Made by a program: the position numbers and the translations under genes. Shown here in pieces: positions 28,979-40,379 of a stretch of 60,623 bases of DNA; positions within the stretch are counted from its first letter, which is position 1, and each line of letters starts with the position of its first letter. The DNA comes from an uncultured Pseudomonas sp. (GTDB lineage: Bacteria; Pseudomonadota; Gammaproteobacteria; Pseudomonadales; Pseudomonadaceae): assembly GCF_946885955.1 (NCBI RefSeq), contig NZ_CAMPHI010000033.1, forward strand, positions 1-60,623, written 5' to 3'. A model generated the notes under the pieces. That model worked only from the letters and a program-made list of their open reading frames with translations. It made no database searches and was not told where the DNA came from.

Positions 28979-30326
28979 CGTCCTTCTCCTCGGGCAATAC
29001 ATTGGCGACGCTCAGGCGGTCGCGGGTGAAAAAGTCGTTGGCGGCTTTCTGGATATCTTCCGGGGTGACGGCCTCGAGCTCGGCGAGCTCCTGATCCATC
29101 AGCTTCCACGACAGACCGACGCTCTCCAGTTGGCCGATGGAGGTGGCCTGGCTGGTGATCGAGTCGCGTTCGTAGACCAGGCTGGCGATGACCTGGGCAC
29201 GCACCCGGGCCAGTTCTTCGGCGGAGGGAGGGTTCTTTTGCAAGTCCTCGAGTTGGCGCCACAGGCCGCTTTCGACCTGCGCCAGGGTTTTGCCGGTCTG
29301 CACGTTCGGCGTCGCCGACAAGATGAACAGGCTATCGCCGCGCGCATAGGCGTTGTACCAGGCCGATGCGCTCGATACCAACTCCTCGCCGCGCTCCAGG
29401 CGCGTCGACAGGCGAGCGCTGTAACCGCCGTCGAGCAGGGCGGCGATCAGGCGCAGGGCGTGCACCTGTCGCGGCGACTCGGCGGTCGCCAGGCCGGGCA
29501 CGTTGAAGCCCATGATCAGGCTCGGCAGCTGGGTCTGCAGGTACAGGGTGGTGCGTCGCTCGCCAGGGGTGGCCAGCTCTTGCGGGATTTTCGCCGGCGG
29601 CACCTCGTGCCTGGGGATGGCGCCGAAATAGCGCTCGGCCAGGGCCTTCACTTCGCTGGCGCCGACATCGCCGACCACCACCAGGGTGGCGTTGTTCGGT
29701 GCGTACCAGGCGTGGTACCAGGCGCGCAGTTCCTCGACGTTCATGCGCTGCAGGTCGGCCATCCAGCCGATGGTCGGCGTGTGGTAGCCGCTGGCGGGGT
29801 AGGCCATGGCCTTGAAGCGCTCGAAAGCCTTGCTCGAAGGCTGATCGTCGGTGCGCAGGCGGCGCTCTTCCTTGATCACTTCGATCTCGCGTTTGAATTC
29901 CTCGGCTGGCAACTTGAGGCTGGCCAGGCGATCGGCTTCCAGCTCCAGGGCGACGTTCAGCCGGTCGCGCGCCAGCACCTGGTAATAGGCGGTGTAGTCG
30001 TCGCTGGTAAAGGCGTTTTCCTCGGCGCCGAGCTCGCGCAGGATGCGCGAGGCCTCGCCGGGGCCGAGCTTGCGGCTGCCCTTGAACATCATGTGTTCGA
30101 GGGCGTGGGACAGGCCGGTCTGGCCGGGCGTCTCATAGCTGGAGCCGACCTTGTACCAGAGTTGGGACACCACCACCGGCGCGCGGTGATCCTCGCGAAC
30201 GATGACCTTGAGGCCGTTGTCGAGGGTGAATTCATGGGTCGGTTGGGGGGCTGCGGCCATGGCTAGCAGCGGTGTGCCGATGGTGGCGAGCACCAGGGTT
30301 GCGGCGCGTAGAACGATCATATGCAT
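28971..30326 (-). CDS. M16 zinc metallopeptidase, catalytic subunit
   Basis: This 451-residue protein has an N-terminal signal peptide (MIVLRAATLVLATIG...AMAAA), the inverted zinc motif HALEH (74-78) and a downstream third ligand Glu in IKEERRLR (about 153). It is thus a periplasmic pitrilysin-type metallopeptidase. The downstream overlapping gene encodes a catalytically dead partner. Substrate is unknown; family members degrade peptides or process precursors. The start is either 30326 or two codons in; both leave the signal intact. Confidence 0.9.
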   Translation of the reverse strand: MHMIVLRAATLVLATIGTPLLAMAAAPQPTHEFTLDNGLKVIVREDHRAPVVVSQLWYKVGSSYETPGQTGLSHALEHMMFKGSRKLGPGEASRILRELGAEENAFTSDDYTAYYQVLARDRLNVALELEADRLASLKLPAEEFKREIEVIKEERRLRTDDQPSSKAFERFKAMAYPASGYHTPTIGWMADLQRMNVEELRAWYHAWYAPNNATLVVVGDVGASEVKALAERYFGAIPRHEVPPAKIPQELATPGERRTTLYLQTQLPSLIMGFNVPGLATAESPRQVHALRLIAALLDGGYSARLSTRLERGEELVSSASAWYNAYARGDSLFILSATPNVQTGKTLAQVESGLWRQLEDLQKNPPSAEELARVRAQVIASLVYERDSITSQATSIGQLESVGLSWKLMDQELAELEAVTPEDIQKAANDFFTRDRLSVANVLPEEKDDE

Positions 30327-30495
30327 GGGAGTGGAGTCACCGTGATGGGCTGTGTGCGTCGCCGGGACAGCCGCTGACAGGCTGCGGGAGAGTCGTGCTG
30401 TGGAAATCGTCGACGGATTCTAGCCTTATGCGGCGCTGAACAGAACCTTGGGGCGTCTGCGCCATGAGCTCATTTCCAGGTTGTGGGTTACGCAA

Positions 30496-31443
30496 TTATT
30501 GCGAGATCTGTCCTGGCGGGCTCGTTTGCAGACCAAAGCCGCGTTCATCGCAGAACGCCGCCAGGTAATCGATAAATACCTGCACCTTGCGCGTGGCTCG
30601 ACGATGGCTGGGGTAAACGGCCAGAATCAACGGGCCGAACGCGTCCGGGTCGAAGTCGTATTCATCCATCATCTGCTGTAACTGGCCGCTATCGAGGTAG
30701 GGTTTGACGCTCCATAGCGGGCAGGCGTGCAGGCCCACCCCCATCAGGCAGTTGGCCAGCAGCAGATCGTAGTTGTCGCTCTGCAAGCGTGCTCGCGGCA
30801 CGGGGGTGCGCAGGCGCACGCCATCGAGCGATATCCAGCGGTGGTGCGGATCCAGCGCCGGATGCTGGTAGACCAGCCACTGATGGCGATCGAAGGTCTG
30901 CGGCGTGACCGGGGTCGGGTTGGCCGCCAGGTAGGCGGGGCTGGCGCACAGCACTATCTGGTTGCGCCCCAGGGGTTTGGCGATCAGCCCCGGCAGATCG
31001 CTGCGGCCCTCGCGCAAGGCCAGGTCATAGCCACCTTCGGCCAGGTCGACGAAGGCGTCGCAGAGGTCCACGCGCAGGTTGATCTGCGGATGCTCGGCAA
31101 GAAACCCCGCACAGGCTTCGTCGAGAAACGCCCGGCCAAAGGCCAGGGGGGCGGTCAGCCTGAAGTTGCCGTGCAGGCCGTGCTTGAGCTGGCCGATTTC
31201 CTCTCCGGCGTCGTGCAGGCGCTGCAGCACCTGCCGGGCGGTCTCCAGGTAAAGCCGGCCAGCTTCGGTGAGCGCGGTGCGCCGGGTGCTGCGCTCGAAC
31301 AGCTGGGCGCCCAGTTCGGCTTCCAGGTGACCGACCGCCTTGGTCAGGGCGGAGGGCGTCTTGCCTAACTGCTCGGCGGCGCGGCTGAAACTGCCGTGTT
31401 CGGCGGTGGCGACAAACATGCTCAGGGCGCTGAGCTTGTCCAT
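30496..31443 (-). CDS. LysR-family regulator
   Basis: This 315-residue regulator has the N-terminal winged helix-turn-helix (MDKLSALSMFVATAEHGSFSRAAEQLGKTPSALTKAV) and a C-terminal type-2 periplasmic-binding-like co-inducer domain. The ATG at 31443 has AGGAAAAA upstream. It is divergent from the secreted amidohydrolase gene with a 107-base intergenic region that contains inverted repeats, so control of the 31.5-36.7 kb genes is likely. The inducer is unknown. Confidence 0.9.
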   Translation of the reverse strand: MDKLSALSMFVATAEHGSFSRAAEQLGKTPSALTKAVGHLEAELGAQLFERSTRRTALTEAGRLYLETARQVLQRLHDAGEEIGQLKHGLHGNFRLTAPLAFGRAFLDEACAGFLAEHPQINLRVDLCDAFVDLAEGGYDLALREGRSDLPGLIAKPLGRNQIVLCASPAYLAANPTPVTPQTFDRHQWLVYQHPALDPHHRWISLDGVRLRTPVPRARLQSDNYDLLLANCLMGVGLHACPLWSVKPYLDSGQLQQMMDEYDFDPDAFGPLILAVYPSHRRATRKVQVFIDYLAAFCDERGFGLQTSPPGQISQ

Positions 31444-31459
31444 TGGTTTTTCCTGTTTG

Positions 31460-31474
31460 GCAAAAATGTTTTGC
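31460..31474. promoter_or_regulatory. Inverted repeat, candidate LysR operator
   Basis: GCAAAAATGTTTTGC has perfect six-base arms around three bases. A second repeat, GCGGT-N5-ACCGC, lies at 31483-31497. Both sit in the divergent LysR/amidohydrolase promoter region. They do not follow the classic T-N11-A pattern closely, so assignment to LysR is tentative. Confidence 0.45.
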
Positions 31475-31550
31475 TTGGGAGTGCGGTTCTGCACCGCGTT
31501 GCGAGCCTTTAGTCTCACGGCTAGACCAATAAAAACAAGAGGCCCGCACA

Positions 31551-33293
31551 ATGCAACGATTTATTCCCAGCCTAATGGCCGCAGCCATGGCTTTTTCCTC
31601 TATGGAAGCTATGGCGGCCGCTGATCTGCTGCTGTTCAACGGCAAGGTATTCACCGGCGAGCCCGGCCAGGCGCTGGCCCAGGCGGTGGCGGTAGAGCAG
31701 GGCAAGATCCTCAAGGTGGGCGGCGATGCCGAGATCAGGGCCTTGGCCGACGCCGATACCCAGCTGATCGACCTGGGCGGCAAGGTGTTGATGCCGGGAA
31801 TGATCGATAGCCATACGCATCCGATCATGGCGGCCCTCGGCAGCATGGGCGCCAATCTGTACGACGAGGTCAAGCCGCTGGACCAGTTGGAGCGGTGGAT
31901 CATCGCCGAGGACCAGGCCGGCCGTGCGCGTCTGGCCGATATCATCAGTATCGCCGGGGTCAGTTCGGCATACTGGGAGCAGAGCGCCGGCCTCGGCAAA
32001 ATCTTCAATCAGGGCCGCTGGGCCGAGCAACCGCTGGTGCTCCTTGGTATCGACGGGCACACCGGCTGGGCCAACCAGGCGATGCTCGCGCGGGTGCAGA
32101 TCGATGCGGCGCTGGTGAAAAGCCTGCCCGAGAAGGAGCGTGGCTATATCGGCCACGATGCCGACTTCAGGCCGGATGGCTACCTGGCGGAAAATGGCTG
32201 GGACCGGTTGCGCAGCCAGTTGCCCGCACCCACGGCGGCGATGATGCTGGACGCTGGCCGCGAGGCGGTACGGGTCAACAACCAGGTCGGGATCACCGCC
32301 TGGATGGATGCGGCGGCCAATGCCGGTGTCGGCGACTCGGTATTCGAGCTGCGGCCGACCGAACACACCCTCGGGGTGTTGCCGTTGTACCGTGAACTGG
32401 CCGAGCGCGGCGAACTCAGCGCCCACGTCGCCGCGCTGTTGATCACTCATCCGCAGAGCAAGCCGGATGATCTGCAGGTGCTGGAAAAGGTCATGCGGCA
32501 ATTCCAGGGCGTGGCCAACCTGACCTTCCCCGGCATCAAGGTGTTTGCCGACGGCGTGATGGAATTCCCCGGGCAGACCGCCGCGGTGCTCGATCCGTTC
32601 AAGAACAGCCTCAAGCGCGGCCAGTTGCTGATCGACCCGGCCGGCTTCGGCAAGCTGGTGGCCGCCGCCGAGCAACATGACTGGATAGTCCATGTGCATG
32701 CGGTGGGCGACCGCGCGGTGCGCGAATCGCTGAATGGTTTCGAGTATGCCCGCACGCTCAAGCCGGGCACGCTGCCGCACAGCATCACGCACCTGCAACT
32801 GGTCAACCCCAAGGAGTTTCCGCGCTTCAGGCAGCTCGGCGTGATCGCCTCCATGCAGCTGCTCTGGGCCACCGCCGAGAGTTACACCGAGGAGCTGGTC
32901 AAGCCCTATGTCAGCGCCGCGGCCTACCAGTACCAGTATCCGGCGCGCTCGCTGCACAAGGCCGGGGCGATGATCGCCGGGGCCAGCGACTGGCCGGTGT
33001 CCAGCCCCAATCCGTGGAATGCCATCGCCCAGGCCAGCACCCGCAAGGGCCCGCTCGGGGTGCTCAATGGCGCCGAGAGCATCGATCGCGAAAGCATGTT
33101 CTACGCCTACACCCTGAACGCCGCCAAGGCCCTGCGTCTGGATGCGCAGATCGGCTCACTGGCGCCCGGCAAGCAGGCCGACCTGATCGTGCTCGATCGC
33201 GATGTATTCACCGTCAGCGACGAGGAATTGTTCGACACCCAGGTGCTGCGGACCTTCTTCGCCGGCAAACAGGTCTACGCGCCCGCGTCCTGA
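31551..33293 (+). CDS. Secreted amidohydrolase (YtcJ-like, amidohydrolase 3)
   Basis: This 580-residue protein has a signal peptide (1-23, ending MEAMAAAD) and an amidohydrolase-superfamily barrel: the metal motif GMIDSHTHP (about 83-91), HVHAVGDRAVR with the second His pair near 380, and a late GASDWPVSSPNP with the catalytic Asp. YtcJ/NfdA-type enzymes hydrolyse N-formyl or other amides. Export is unusual for them and suggests it acts on an external compound. It heads a probable transcription unit with TorF-like, PotF-like and MFS genes. Confidence 0.83.
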   Translation: MQRFIPSLMAAAMAFSSMEAMAAADLLLFNGKVFTGEPGQALAQAVAVEQGKILKVGGDAEIRALADADTQLIDLGGKVLMPGMIDSHTHPIMAALGSMGANLYDEVKPLDQLERWIIAEDQAGRARLADIISIAGVSSAYWEQSAGLGKIFNQGRWAEQPLVLLGIDGHTGWANQAMLARVQIDAALVKSLPEKERGYIGHDADFRPDGYLAENGWDRLRSQLPAPTAAMMLDAGREAVRVNNQVGITAWMDAAANAGVGDSVFELRPTEHTLGVLPLYRELAERGELSAHVAALLITHPQSKPDDLQVLEKVMRQFQGVANLTFPGIKVFADGVMEFPGQTAAVLDPFKNSLKRGQLLIDPAGFGKLVAAAEQHDWIVHVHAVGDRAVRESLNGFEYARTLKPGTLPHSITHLQLVNPKEFPRFRQLGVIASMQLLWATAESYTEELVKPYVSAAAYQYQYPARSLHKAGAMIAGASDWPVSSPNPWNAIAQASTRKGPLGVLNGAESIDRESMFYAYTLNAAKALRLDAQIGSLAPGKQADLIVLDRDVFTVSDEELFDTQVLRTFFAGKQVYAPAS

Positions 33294-33397
33294 TACCCAC
33301 TCCGTCCGCCGTGTCGTTTCGGTCCTGCTCCCCGCTTCGGCGGGCGGGCGGAGCCTTGGCCGGCAACCCGCACTACTCATAACAATAAGGAATTCCC

Positions 33398-35465
<2,068 letters not shown>

Positions 35466-35505
35466 CCGACAGCCCTGTCCATGACACGTCACAATTGAGG
35501 TTGCT

Positions 35506-36738
35506 ATGTTCATTCGTCAGGTTGCGGCGCCGGCAAGCCCGGTGCGCACCATCGCCCTCTGTTTCATGGTCGCGCTGGTCGAGGGCTTCGATTTGCAGGC
35601 CGCAGGCATCGCGGGCCCTCAGGTTGCCAGGGAGTTCGGCTTGTCAGCGGTCCAGCTCGGTTGGTTCTTCAGCGTCGGCTTGATCGGCCTGTTGCCCGGC
35701 GCCCTGTTCGGCGGCTGGCTGGCGGATCGGTTGGGACGCAAGGCCGTGCTGGTGACGGCGGTGTTGCTGTTCGGCACCTGCTCGTTACTGAGTGCCTATG
35801 TCGACAGCTATTCGGCGCTGCTGCTGGCGCGTCTGGGTACCGGCCTTGGCCTGGGCGCCGCCTTGCCGATTCTGATTGCGCTGTCATCCGAGGTGGCCGA
35901 TGCCGGCCTGAAAAACACCGCGGTCAGTCTGACTTACTGCGGTGTGCCCCTGGGCGGCGCGCTTGCGGCGCTGATGGCCGTGCAGGGCGCCGGCAACGAA
36001 TGGCGGCCGATTTTCTACGTGGGAGGGATGGTACCGATTCTGATTGCCGGGCTGCTGGCGATGTTCCTGCGTGGGGCGCCGGTTGCTCGCGGTGATGGTC
36101 AGGGTATGCCGGCGACCAGCGGGCTGTTCGCCCAGGGGCAGGCCGGGGCGACGCTGCTGATCTGGTTGAGCAGCTTCTTCACCCTGGCGGTGCTGTACAT
36201 GCTGCTGAACTGGCTACCGTCGTTGCTGGTTGCCTTGGGTTACGACCATGTCCAGGCGGGCTATGTGCAGCTGCTGTTCAATCTCGGCGGCGCTGCCGGG
36301 TCGGTGCTGACCGGACGCTTGATGGATCGTGCCAGCCCTGTGCTGGTGGTGCTCAGCACCTATATGGGCATGCTCGCCTCGCTTGCGGCGATCGGCCTGG
36401 TGCAGCGTTTCGAGCTGTTGTTGCTGGCGGGGGCCGCCGCCGGGTTCTGCGCCATTGGCGGCCAACTGGTGCTGTATGCGCTGGCGCCAACCCTCTATCC
36501 GCTAAATATCCGCGCGACGGGGATTGGGGCGACTGTAGCGGCAGGGCGCCTGGGTTCCATGGCGGGTCCGCTGGTCGCCGGGCAGATCCTGGCCTTGGGC
36601 CTGGGTGGCGCCGGTGTGCTGTGCGCCGCCGCCCCGGGTCTGTTGTTCTCCGCGGGGGCGGCTCTGGTGCTGATGCGTGGCCAGCGCCGCGGGGTTGGCG
36701 CCGAGGTAGAGGCGGTCGGCGAGATCATCAATGGTTAA
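35506..36738 (+). CDS. MFS transporter, aromatic acid/H+ symporter-like
   Basis: This 410-residue protein has about twelve membrane segments and the MFS motif A GGWLADRLGRKAVL in the loop after helix two. VALVEGFDLQAAGIAGP in helix one matches the aromatic acid:H+ symporter (MhpT/PcaK/BenK) pattern. It is the last gene in the accessory block and probably carries the product or substrate of the secreted amidohydrolase, perhaps an aromatic acid. The specificity is inferred only. Confidence 0.85.
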   Translation: MFIRQVAAPASPVRTIALCFMVALVEGFDLQAAGIAGPQVAREFGLSAVQLGWFFSVGLIGLLPGALFGGWLADRLGRKAVLVTAVLLFGTCSLLSAYVDSYSALLLARLGTGLGLGAALPILIALSSEVADAGLKNTAVSLTYCGVPLGGALAALMAVQGAGNEWRPIFYVGGMVPILIAGLLAMFLRGAPVARGDGQGMPATSGLFAQGQAGATLLIWLSSFFTLAVLYMLLNWLPSLLVALGYDHVQAGYVQLLFNLGGAAGSVLTGRLMDRASPVLVVLSTYMGMLASLAAIGLVQRFELLLLAGAAAGFCAIGGQLVLYALAPTLYPLNIRATGIGATVAAGRLGSMAGPLVAGQILALGLGGAGVLCAAAPGLLFSAGAALVLMRGQRRGVGAEVEAVGEIING

Positions 36739-37125
36739 ACGGGCGAGATGATTCTGCGCCATCCGCCGCATGGGGCGGATGGCATAGGGCTCTGCGGGGT
36801 TGGCGCTGCTTGTGTTCTTGGCTACAGCGACAGATAGGTCTGCTGCGTAGCGGCTTATAGTGGTAAAGTCGCGCGCAACTCTCGTGTGTTGCCGGTCGAC
36901 ATGATTGGCCTGATGCAGGCTGAACCTTTTGCGGCCGGAGCCTTGCGCGCGATCCCTGGGGGCTGCCGCTCGGGAATGATCTGGAGTCACTCCGGCTTGC
37001 CGGCGATCATGCCTGGTTCCGCTGTGAATTTTACTCCGTGGCGCCTCCAGTTTTATATTCTGCTGCGCAGACCAACATCCCGGTTCGCCCTCTGGCGCGC
37101 CGCATCTTTGAGATAGCCGTCCTCC
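36739..37125. other. 387-bp intergenic region before ftsY
   Basis: It holds a ten-base perfect stem-loop (36758-36783, GCCATCCGCC/GGCGGATGGC) just past the MFS gene, which has no T run, and a small palindrome GGAGTCACTCC at 36983-36993. A weak sigma-70-like pair TTTACT (37030-37035) and TATATT (37054-37059) with 18-base spacing could drive ftsY. A 76-codon frame at 36886-37116 has no family resemblance and is not called. Confidence 0.45.
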
Positions 37126-38505
37126 ATGCTTGGTTCCAACGACGACAAGAAAACCCCCGCCGCGGCGCCCGCGCCTGCTGCCGACAAACCCGCCGAGAAG
37201 AAAGACCTGTTCGGCTGGTTGCGCAAGAAGCCGCAAGCGGGCAGCGCCGAACCGGCGCCAACTGCACCGGCCACGCCTGTCGAACCGCCCTCGGCTGAGC
37301 CAGTTGCGCCTGCAACGGCTGCGCCCGACGCCCCCGCGCCACAGGCACCCGCCACCGTTACCCCTGAACTCACGATTGCAGCGCCCTCTCCGGTCGAGCC
37401 TGTCGGCGAAGTCGCCCCGGCACCGCGGCCGTCGCGCTTTCGCATCAATGCCGGCAGCGAAGTGCTGCATGCGCATATCGAAGAGCCACCTGCGCAGCCG
37501 GAACCGGTGTTGCCGGTGCCGGCAGCGCCGCTGGAGGCGCCGGTAATCATCGAGGCGCCACGTGCGGATGAACCCGGCGTGGGTTTCTTCGATCGCCTCA
37601 AGCAGGGATTGTCGAAAACCAGCGCGAGTATCGGCGAGGGCATGGCCAGCCTGTTCCTCGGCAAGAAGGCCATCGACGACGACCTGCTCGAAGAGATCGA
37701 AACCCGTTTGTTGACCGCCGACGTCGGTGTCGAAGCCACCAGTGCGATCATCCAGAGCCTGACGCAGAGGGTCGCGCGCAAGCAGCTGACCGACAGCGGC
37801 GCCCTCTATAAAGCCCTGCAGGACGAACTGGCCGCGCTGCTCAAGCCGGTCGAACAGCCGCTGCGCATCGACCAGAGCAAGGAGCCCTATGTGATCCTGG
37901 TGGTCGGCGTGAACGGCGCCGGCAAGACCACTACCATCGGCAAGCTGGCCTCGCGGCTGCAGGGCGAGGGCAAGAAGGTCATGCTCGCCGCCGGCGACAC
38001 CTTCCGCGCCGCGGCGGTGGAGCAATTGCAGGTATGGGGCCAGCGCAAGAACATTCCGGTGATCGCCCAGCACACCGGCGCCGACTCCGCGTCGGTGATT
38101 TTCGATGCCGTGCAGGCCGCCAAGGCCCGTGGCATGGACGTGCTGATCGCCGATACCGCCGGGCGTCTGCACACCAAAGACAACCTGATGGAAGAACTGA
38201 AGAAGGTCCGCCGGGTGATCGGCAAGCTGGATGAAAGCGCGCCTCACGAGGTGCTGCTGGTGCTGGATGCCGGCACCGGGCAGAACGCGATCAACCAGGC
38301 CAAGCAGTTCAACCAGACGGTGAACTTGACCGGGCTGGCATTGACCAAGCTGGACGGCACCGCCAAGGGCGGGGTGATCTTCGCCCTGGCCAAGCAGTTC
38401 GCCCTGCCGATCCGCTATATCGGGGTTGGCGAAGGCATCGACGACCTGCGAACCTTCGAAGCCGAAGCCTTCGTCCAGGCGCTCTTCCAGTCCCGGGAGT
38501 CGTAA
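37126..38505 (+). CDS. ftsY: Signal recognition particle receptor FtsY
   Basis: This 459-residue GTPase docks SRP-ribosome complexes at the membrane. The N-terminal A domain (about 1-145) is long and Ala/Pro/Glu-rich; the NG domain follows with G1 [15 protein letters not shown] (about 263-277), DTFRAAA, DTAG (about 344-347) and [10 protein letters not shown]. It is first in the ftsYEX operon, its stop overlapping the ftsE start as TAATG. Confidence 0.97.
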   Translation: MLGSNDDKKTPAAAPAPAADKPAEKKDLFGWLRKKPQAGSAEPAPTAPATPVEPPSAEPVAPATAAPDAPAPQAPATVTPELTIAAPSPVEPVGEVAPAPRPSRFRINAGSEVLHAHIEEPPAQPEPVLPVPAAPLEAPVIIEAPRADEPGVGFFDRLKQGLSKTSASIGEGMASLFLGKKAIDDDLLEEIETRLLTADVGVEATSAIIQSLTQRVARKQLTDSGALYKALQDELAALLKPVEQPLRIDQSKEPYVILVVGVNGAGKTTTIGKLASRLQGEGKKVMLAAGDTFRAAAVEQLQVWGQRKNIPVIAQHTGADSASVIFDAVQAAKARGMDVLIADTAGRLHTKDNLMEELKKVRRVIGKLDESAPHEVLLVLDAGTGQNAINQAKQFNQTVNLTGLALTKLDGTAKGGVIFALAKQFALPIRYIGVGEGIDDLRTFEAEAFVQALFQSRES

Positions 38506-39173
38506 TGATCAAGTTCGAGCAGGTCGGTAAACGCTATGCCAATGGGCACGTCGGGCTGCACGAGTTGAGCTTTCGCGTGCGCCGCGGCGAGTTTCTGTTC
38601 GTTACCGGCCACTCCGGCGCGGGCAAGAGCACCCTGCTGCGTCTGTTGTTGGCGATGGAGCGCCCAACCAGCGGCAAGCTGTTGCTCGCTGGCCAGGACC
38701 TGGGGCAGATCACCAATGCGCAGATCCCCTTTCTGCGTCGGCAGATCGGCGTGGTGTTCCAGAACCACCAGCTGCTGTTCGACCGCAGCGTCTACGACAA
38801 CGTCGCCCTGCCGCTGCAGATCCTTGGTCTGTCCAAGCCGGAGATCGGCAAACGCGTCGGCGCCGCGCTGGAGCGGGTGTCGCTGGCCGACAAGGCCGAG
38901 CAATTTCCCAGCGAACTCTCCACCGGCCAGCAGCAGCGCGTCGGCATTGCCCGCGCGGTGGTGCATCGCCCGGCGTTGCTGTTGGCCGACGAACCGACCG
39001 GAAACCTCGATCCGCGCCTGGCGGCGGAAATCATGGGCGTGTTCGAAGATATCAACCGGCTCGGCACCAGTGTGCTGATCGCCAGTCACGACCTGGCACT
39101 GATCGCACGCATGCGCCACCGCATGCTGACCTTGCAACGCGGCCGTTTGATCGGCGACGGGGAGGCCGTCTGA
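38505..39173 (+). CDS. ftsE: Cell-division ATPase FtsE
   Basis: This 222-residue ABC ATPase partners FtsX to control septal peptidoglycan hydrolases. Walker A GHSGAGKST (about 36-44), signature LSTGQQQRVG (about 138-147) and Walker B LLLADEPTGNLD are intact. One-base overlaps join it to ftsY (TAATG) and ftsX (TGATG), giving tight translational coupling. Confidence 0.97.
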   Translation: MIKFEQVGKRYANGHVGLHELSFRVRRGEFLFVTGHSGAGKSTLLRLLLAMERPTSGKLLLAGQDLGQITNAQIPFLRRQIGVVFQNHQLLFDRSVYDNVALPLQILGLSKPEIGKRVGAALERVSLADKAEQFPSELSTGQQQRVGIARAVVHRPALLLADEPTGNLDPRLAAEIMGVFEDINRLGTSVLIASHDLALIARMRHRMLTLQRGRLIGDGEAV

Positions 39174-40189
39174 TGAGCGCCACACGCATACCGCCACCGC
39201 AACCCGCACAACGGGTCGGCGCCACGCCGAAACAATCCGCTGCGCAAGGGCCTGGCGATGAGCAGGATTTCCGCAGCCAGGTGAATGCCTGGCTGGAAAG
39301 CCACCGCGCCAGCCTGGTCGATAGCCTGCGCCGGCTTGGCAAACAGCCGGTCGGCAGTTTCTTCACCTGCCTGGTGATGGCCGTGGCCTTGAGCCTGCCG
39401 ATGGGCTTGTCGCTGCTGCTGGACAACGTCGAGCGCCTCGGTGGCACCTGGCAGCGCGCCGCGCAGATTTCCCTGTTCCTGCAGATCGACGCCAGCGAAG
39501 CCGAAGGGCAGGCGCTGCGTGATCGCATCGCCGCGATGGACGACGTCGCCGATGCCGAGTGGATCAGCCGCGAGCAGGCGCTGGACGAATTCCAGCAGCA
39601 GTCCGGCCTGGGCGAGGCGCTCAAGGAATTGCCGGATAATCCCTTGCCGGGCGTGGTACTGGTGACCCCGCACGAGATCGACAAGGCCACCCTGGAAGCC
39701 CTGCGCATGCGCCTGGCGGAGCTGCCCAAGGTGCAGCAGGCGCAACTCGATCTGCTTTGGGTCGAGCGTCTGACCGCGATTCTCAAGCTCGGCGAACGCT
39801 TCGTTTTTGGCCTGACCTTGCTTTTGGTCATGGCGTTGCTACTGGTAATCGGCAATACCATACGCCTGCATATCGAGAATCGTCGTACCGAGATCGAAGT
39901 GATCAAGCTGGTCGGCGGTACCGACAGCTATGTGCGCCGGCCCTTCCTTTATATGGGCGCGCTTTATGGCCTGGGCGCCGGGGTGCTGGCCTGGTTGGTG
40001 CTGGCGTACGGGTTGAACTGGCTGAATGATGCGGTGGTGGGCTTGGCCGGCCTCTACGGCAGCGACTTCGCCCTGGCTGGTGTGCCAGTCGACGATGGCC
40101 TGTCGCTGGTGCTCGGTGCGGTACTGCTCGGCTATATCGGCGCCTGGCTGGCGGTGGCGCGGCACCTGAACGAGCTGGCGCCGAGGTAA
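39173..40189 (+). CDS. ftsX: Cell-division protein FtsX
   Basis: This 338-residue inner-membrane protein has a long cytoplasmic N-terminus (about 1-65, charged and Gln-rich), membrane helix one (about 67-88), a periplasmic domain (about 90-205) and three more helices with the conserved RTEIEVIKLVGGTDSYVRRPF loop near 245. It transmits FtsE ATPase action to periplasmic amidase activators. It is the last gene of ftsYEX; rpoH follows after 190 bases with its own promoters. Confidence 0.96.
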   Translation: MSATRIPPPQPAQRVGATPKQSAAQGPGDEQDFRSQVNAWLESHRASLVDSLRRLGKQPVGSFFTCLVMAVALSLPMGLSLLLDNVERLGGTWQRAAQISLFLQIDASEAEGQALRDRIAAMDDVADAEWISREQALDEFQQQSGLGEALKELPDNPLPGVVLVTPHEIDKATLEALRMRLAELPKVQQAQLDLLWVERLTAILKLGERFVFGLTLLLVMALLLVIGNTIRLHIENRRTEIEVIKLVGGTDSYVRRPFLYMGALYGLGAGVLAWLVLAYGLNWLNDAVVGLAGLYGSDFALAGVPVDDGLSLVLGAVLLGYIGAWLAVARHLNELAPR

Positions 40190-40288
40190 GGCGTAGTCGC
40201 GACATCTTCAGGCCCTCTCCCGGCAGGAGGGGGCGGTACGAAGCGTCGGGTAGTGGACATTTTTTGTAAGCTATTGTTTTGCTTGATA

Positions 40289-40317
40289 TTGACTATATGT
40301 AAGGGAACTTGTATAGA
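40289..40317 (+). promoter_or_regulatory. rpoH sigma-70 promoter
   Basis: TTGACT (40289-40294) and TATAGA (40312-40317) are separated by exactly 17 bases. The predicted start near 40324 leaves a leader of about 55 bases to the rpoH ATG. Confidence 0.65.
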
Positions 40318-40331
40318 CGTTCCCAGTCCTA
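40305..40331 (+). promoter_or_regulatory. rpoH candidate AlgU/sigma-E promoter
   Basis: GAACTT (40305-40310) is a perfect sigma-E/AlgU -35 element; 16 bases later TCCTA partly matches the TCTGA -10. It is interleaved with the sigma-70 promoter. AlgU-dependent rpoH transcription is known in P. aeruginosa, which supports the call. Confidence 0.55.
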
Positions 40332-40379
40332 TAGCTCAGTGCTAAACTGCTGCACGTTTTCGTGAGTCGGAGGGTTCAC

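Noticed and set aside
36886..37116. 76-codon frame upstream of ftsY
   Set aside because: No ribosome site, no recognisable family, and composition like random high-GC sequence.
36502..38247. Minus-strand 581-codon frame across the ftsY 5' half
   Set aside because: It is antisense to ftsY and the MFS 3' end, with low-complexity Arg/Gly composition.
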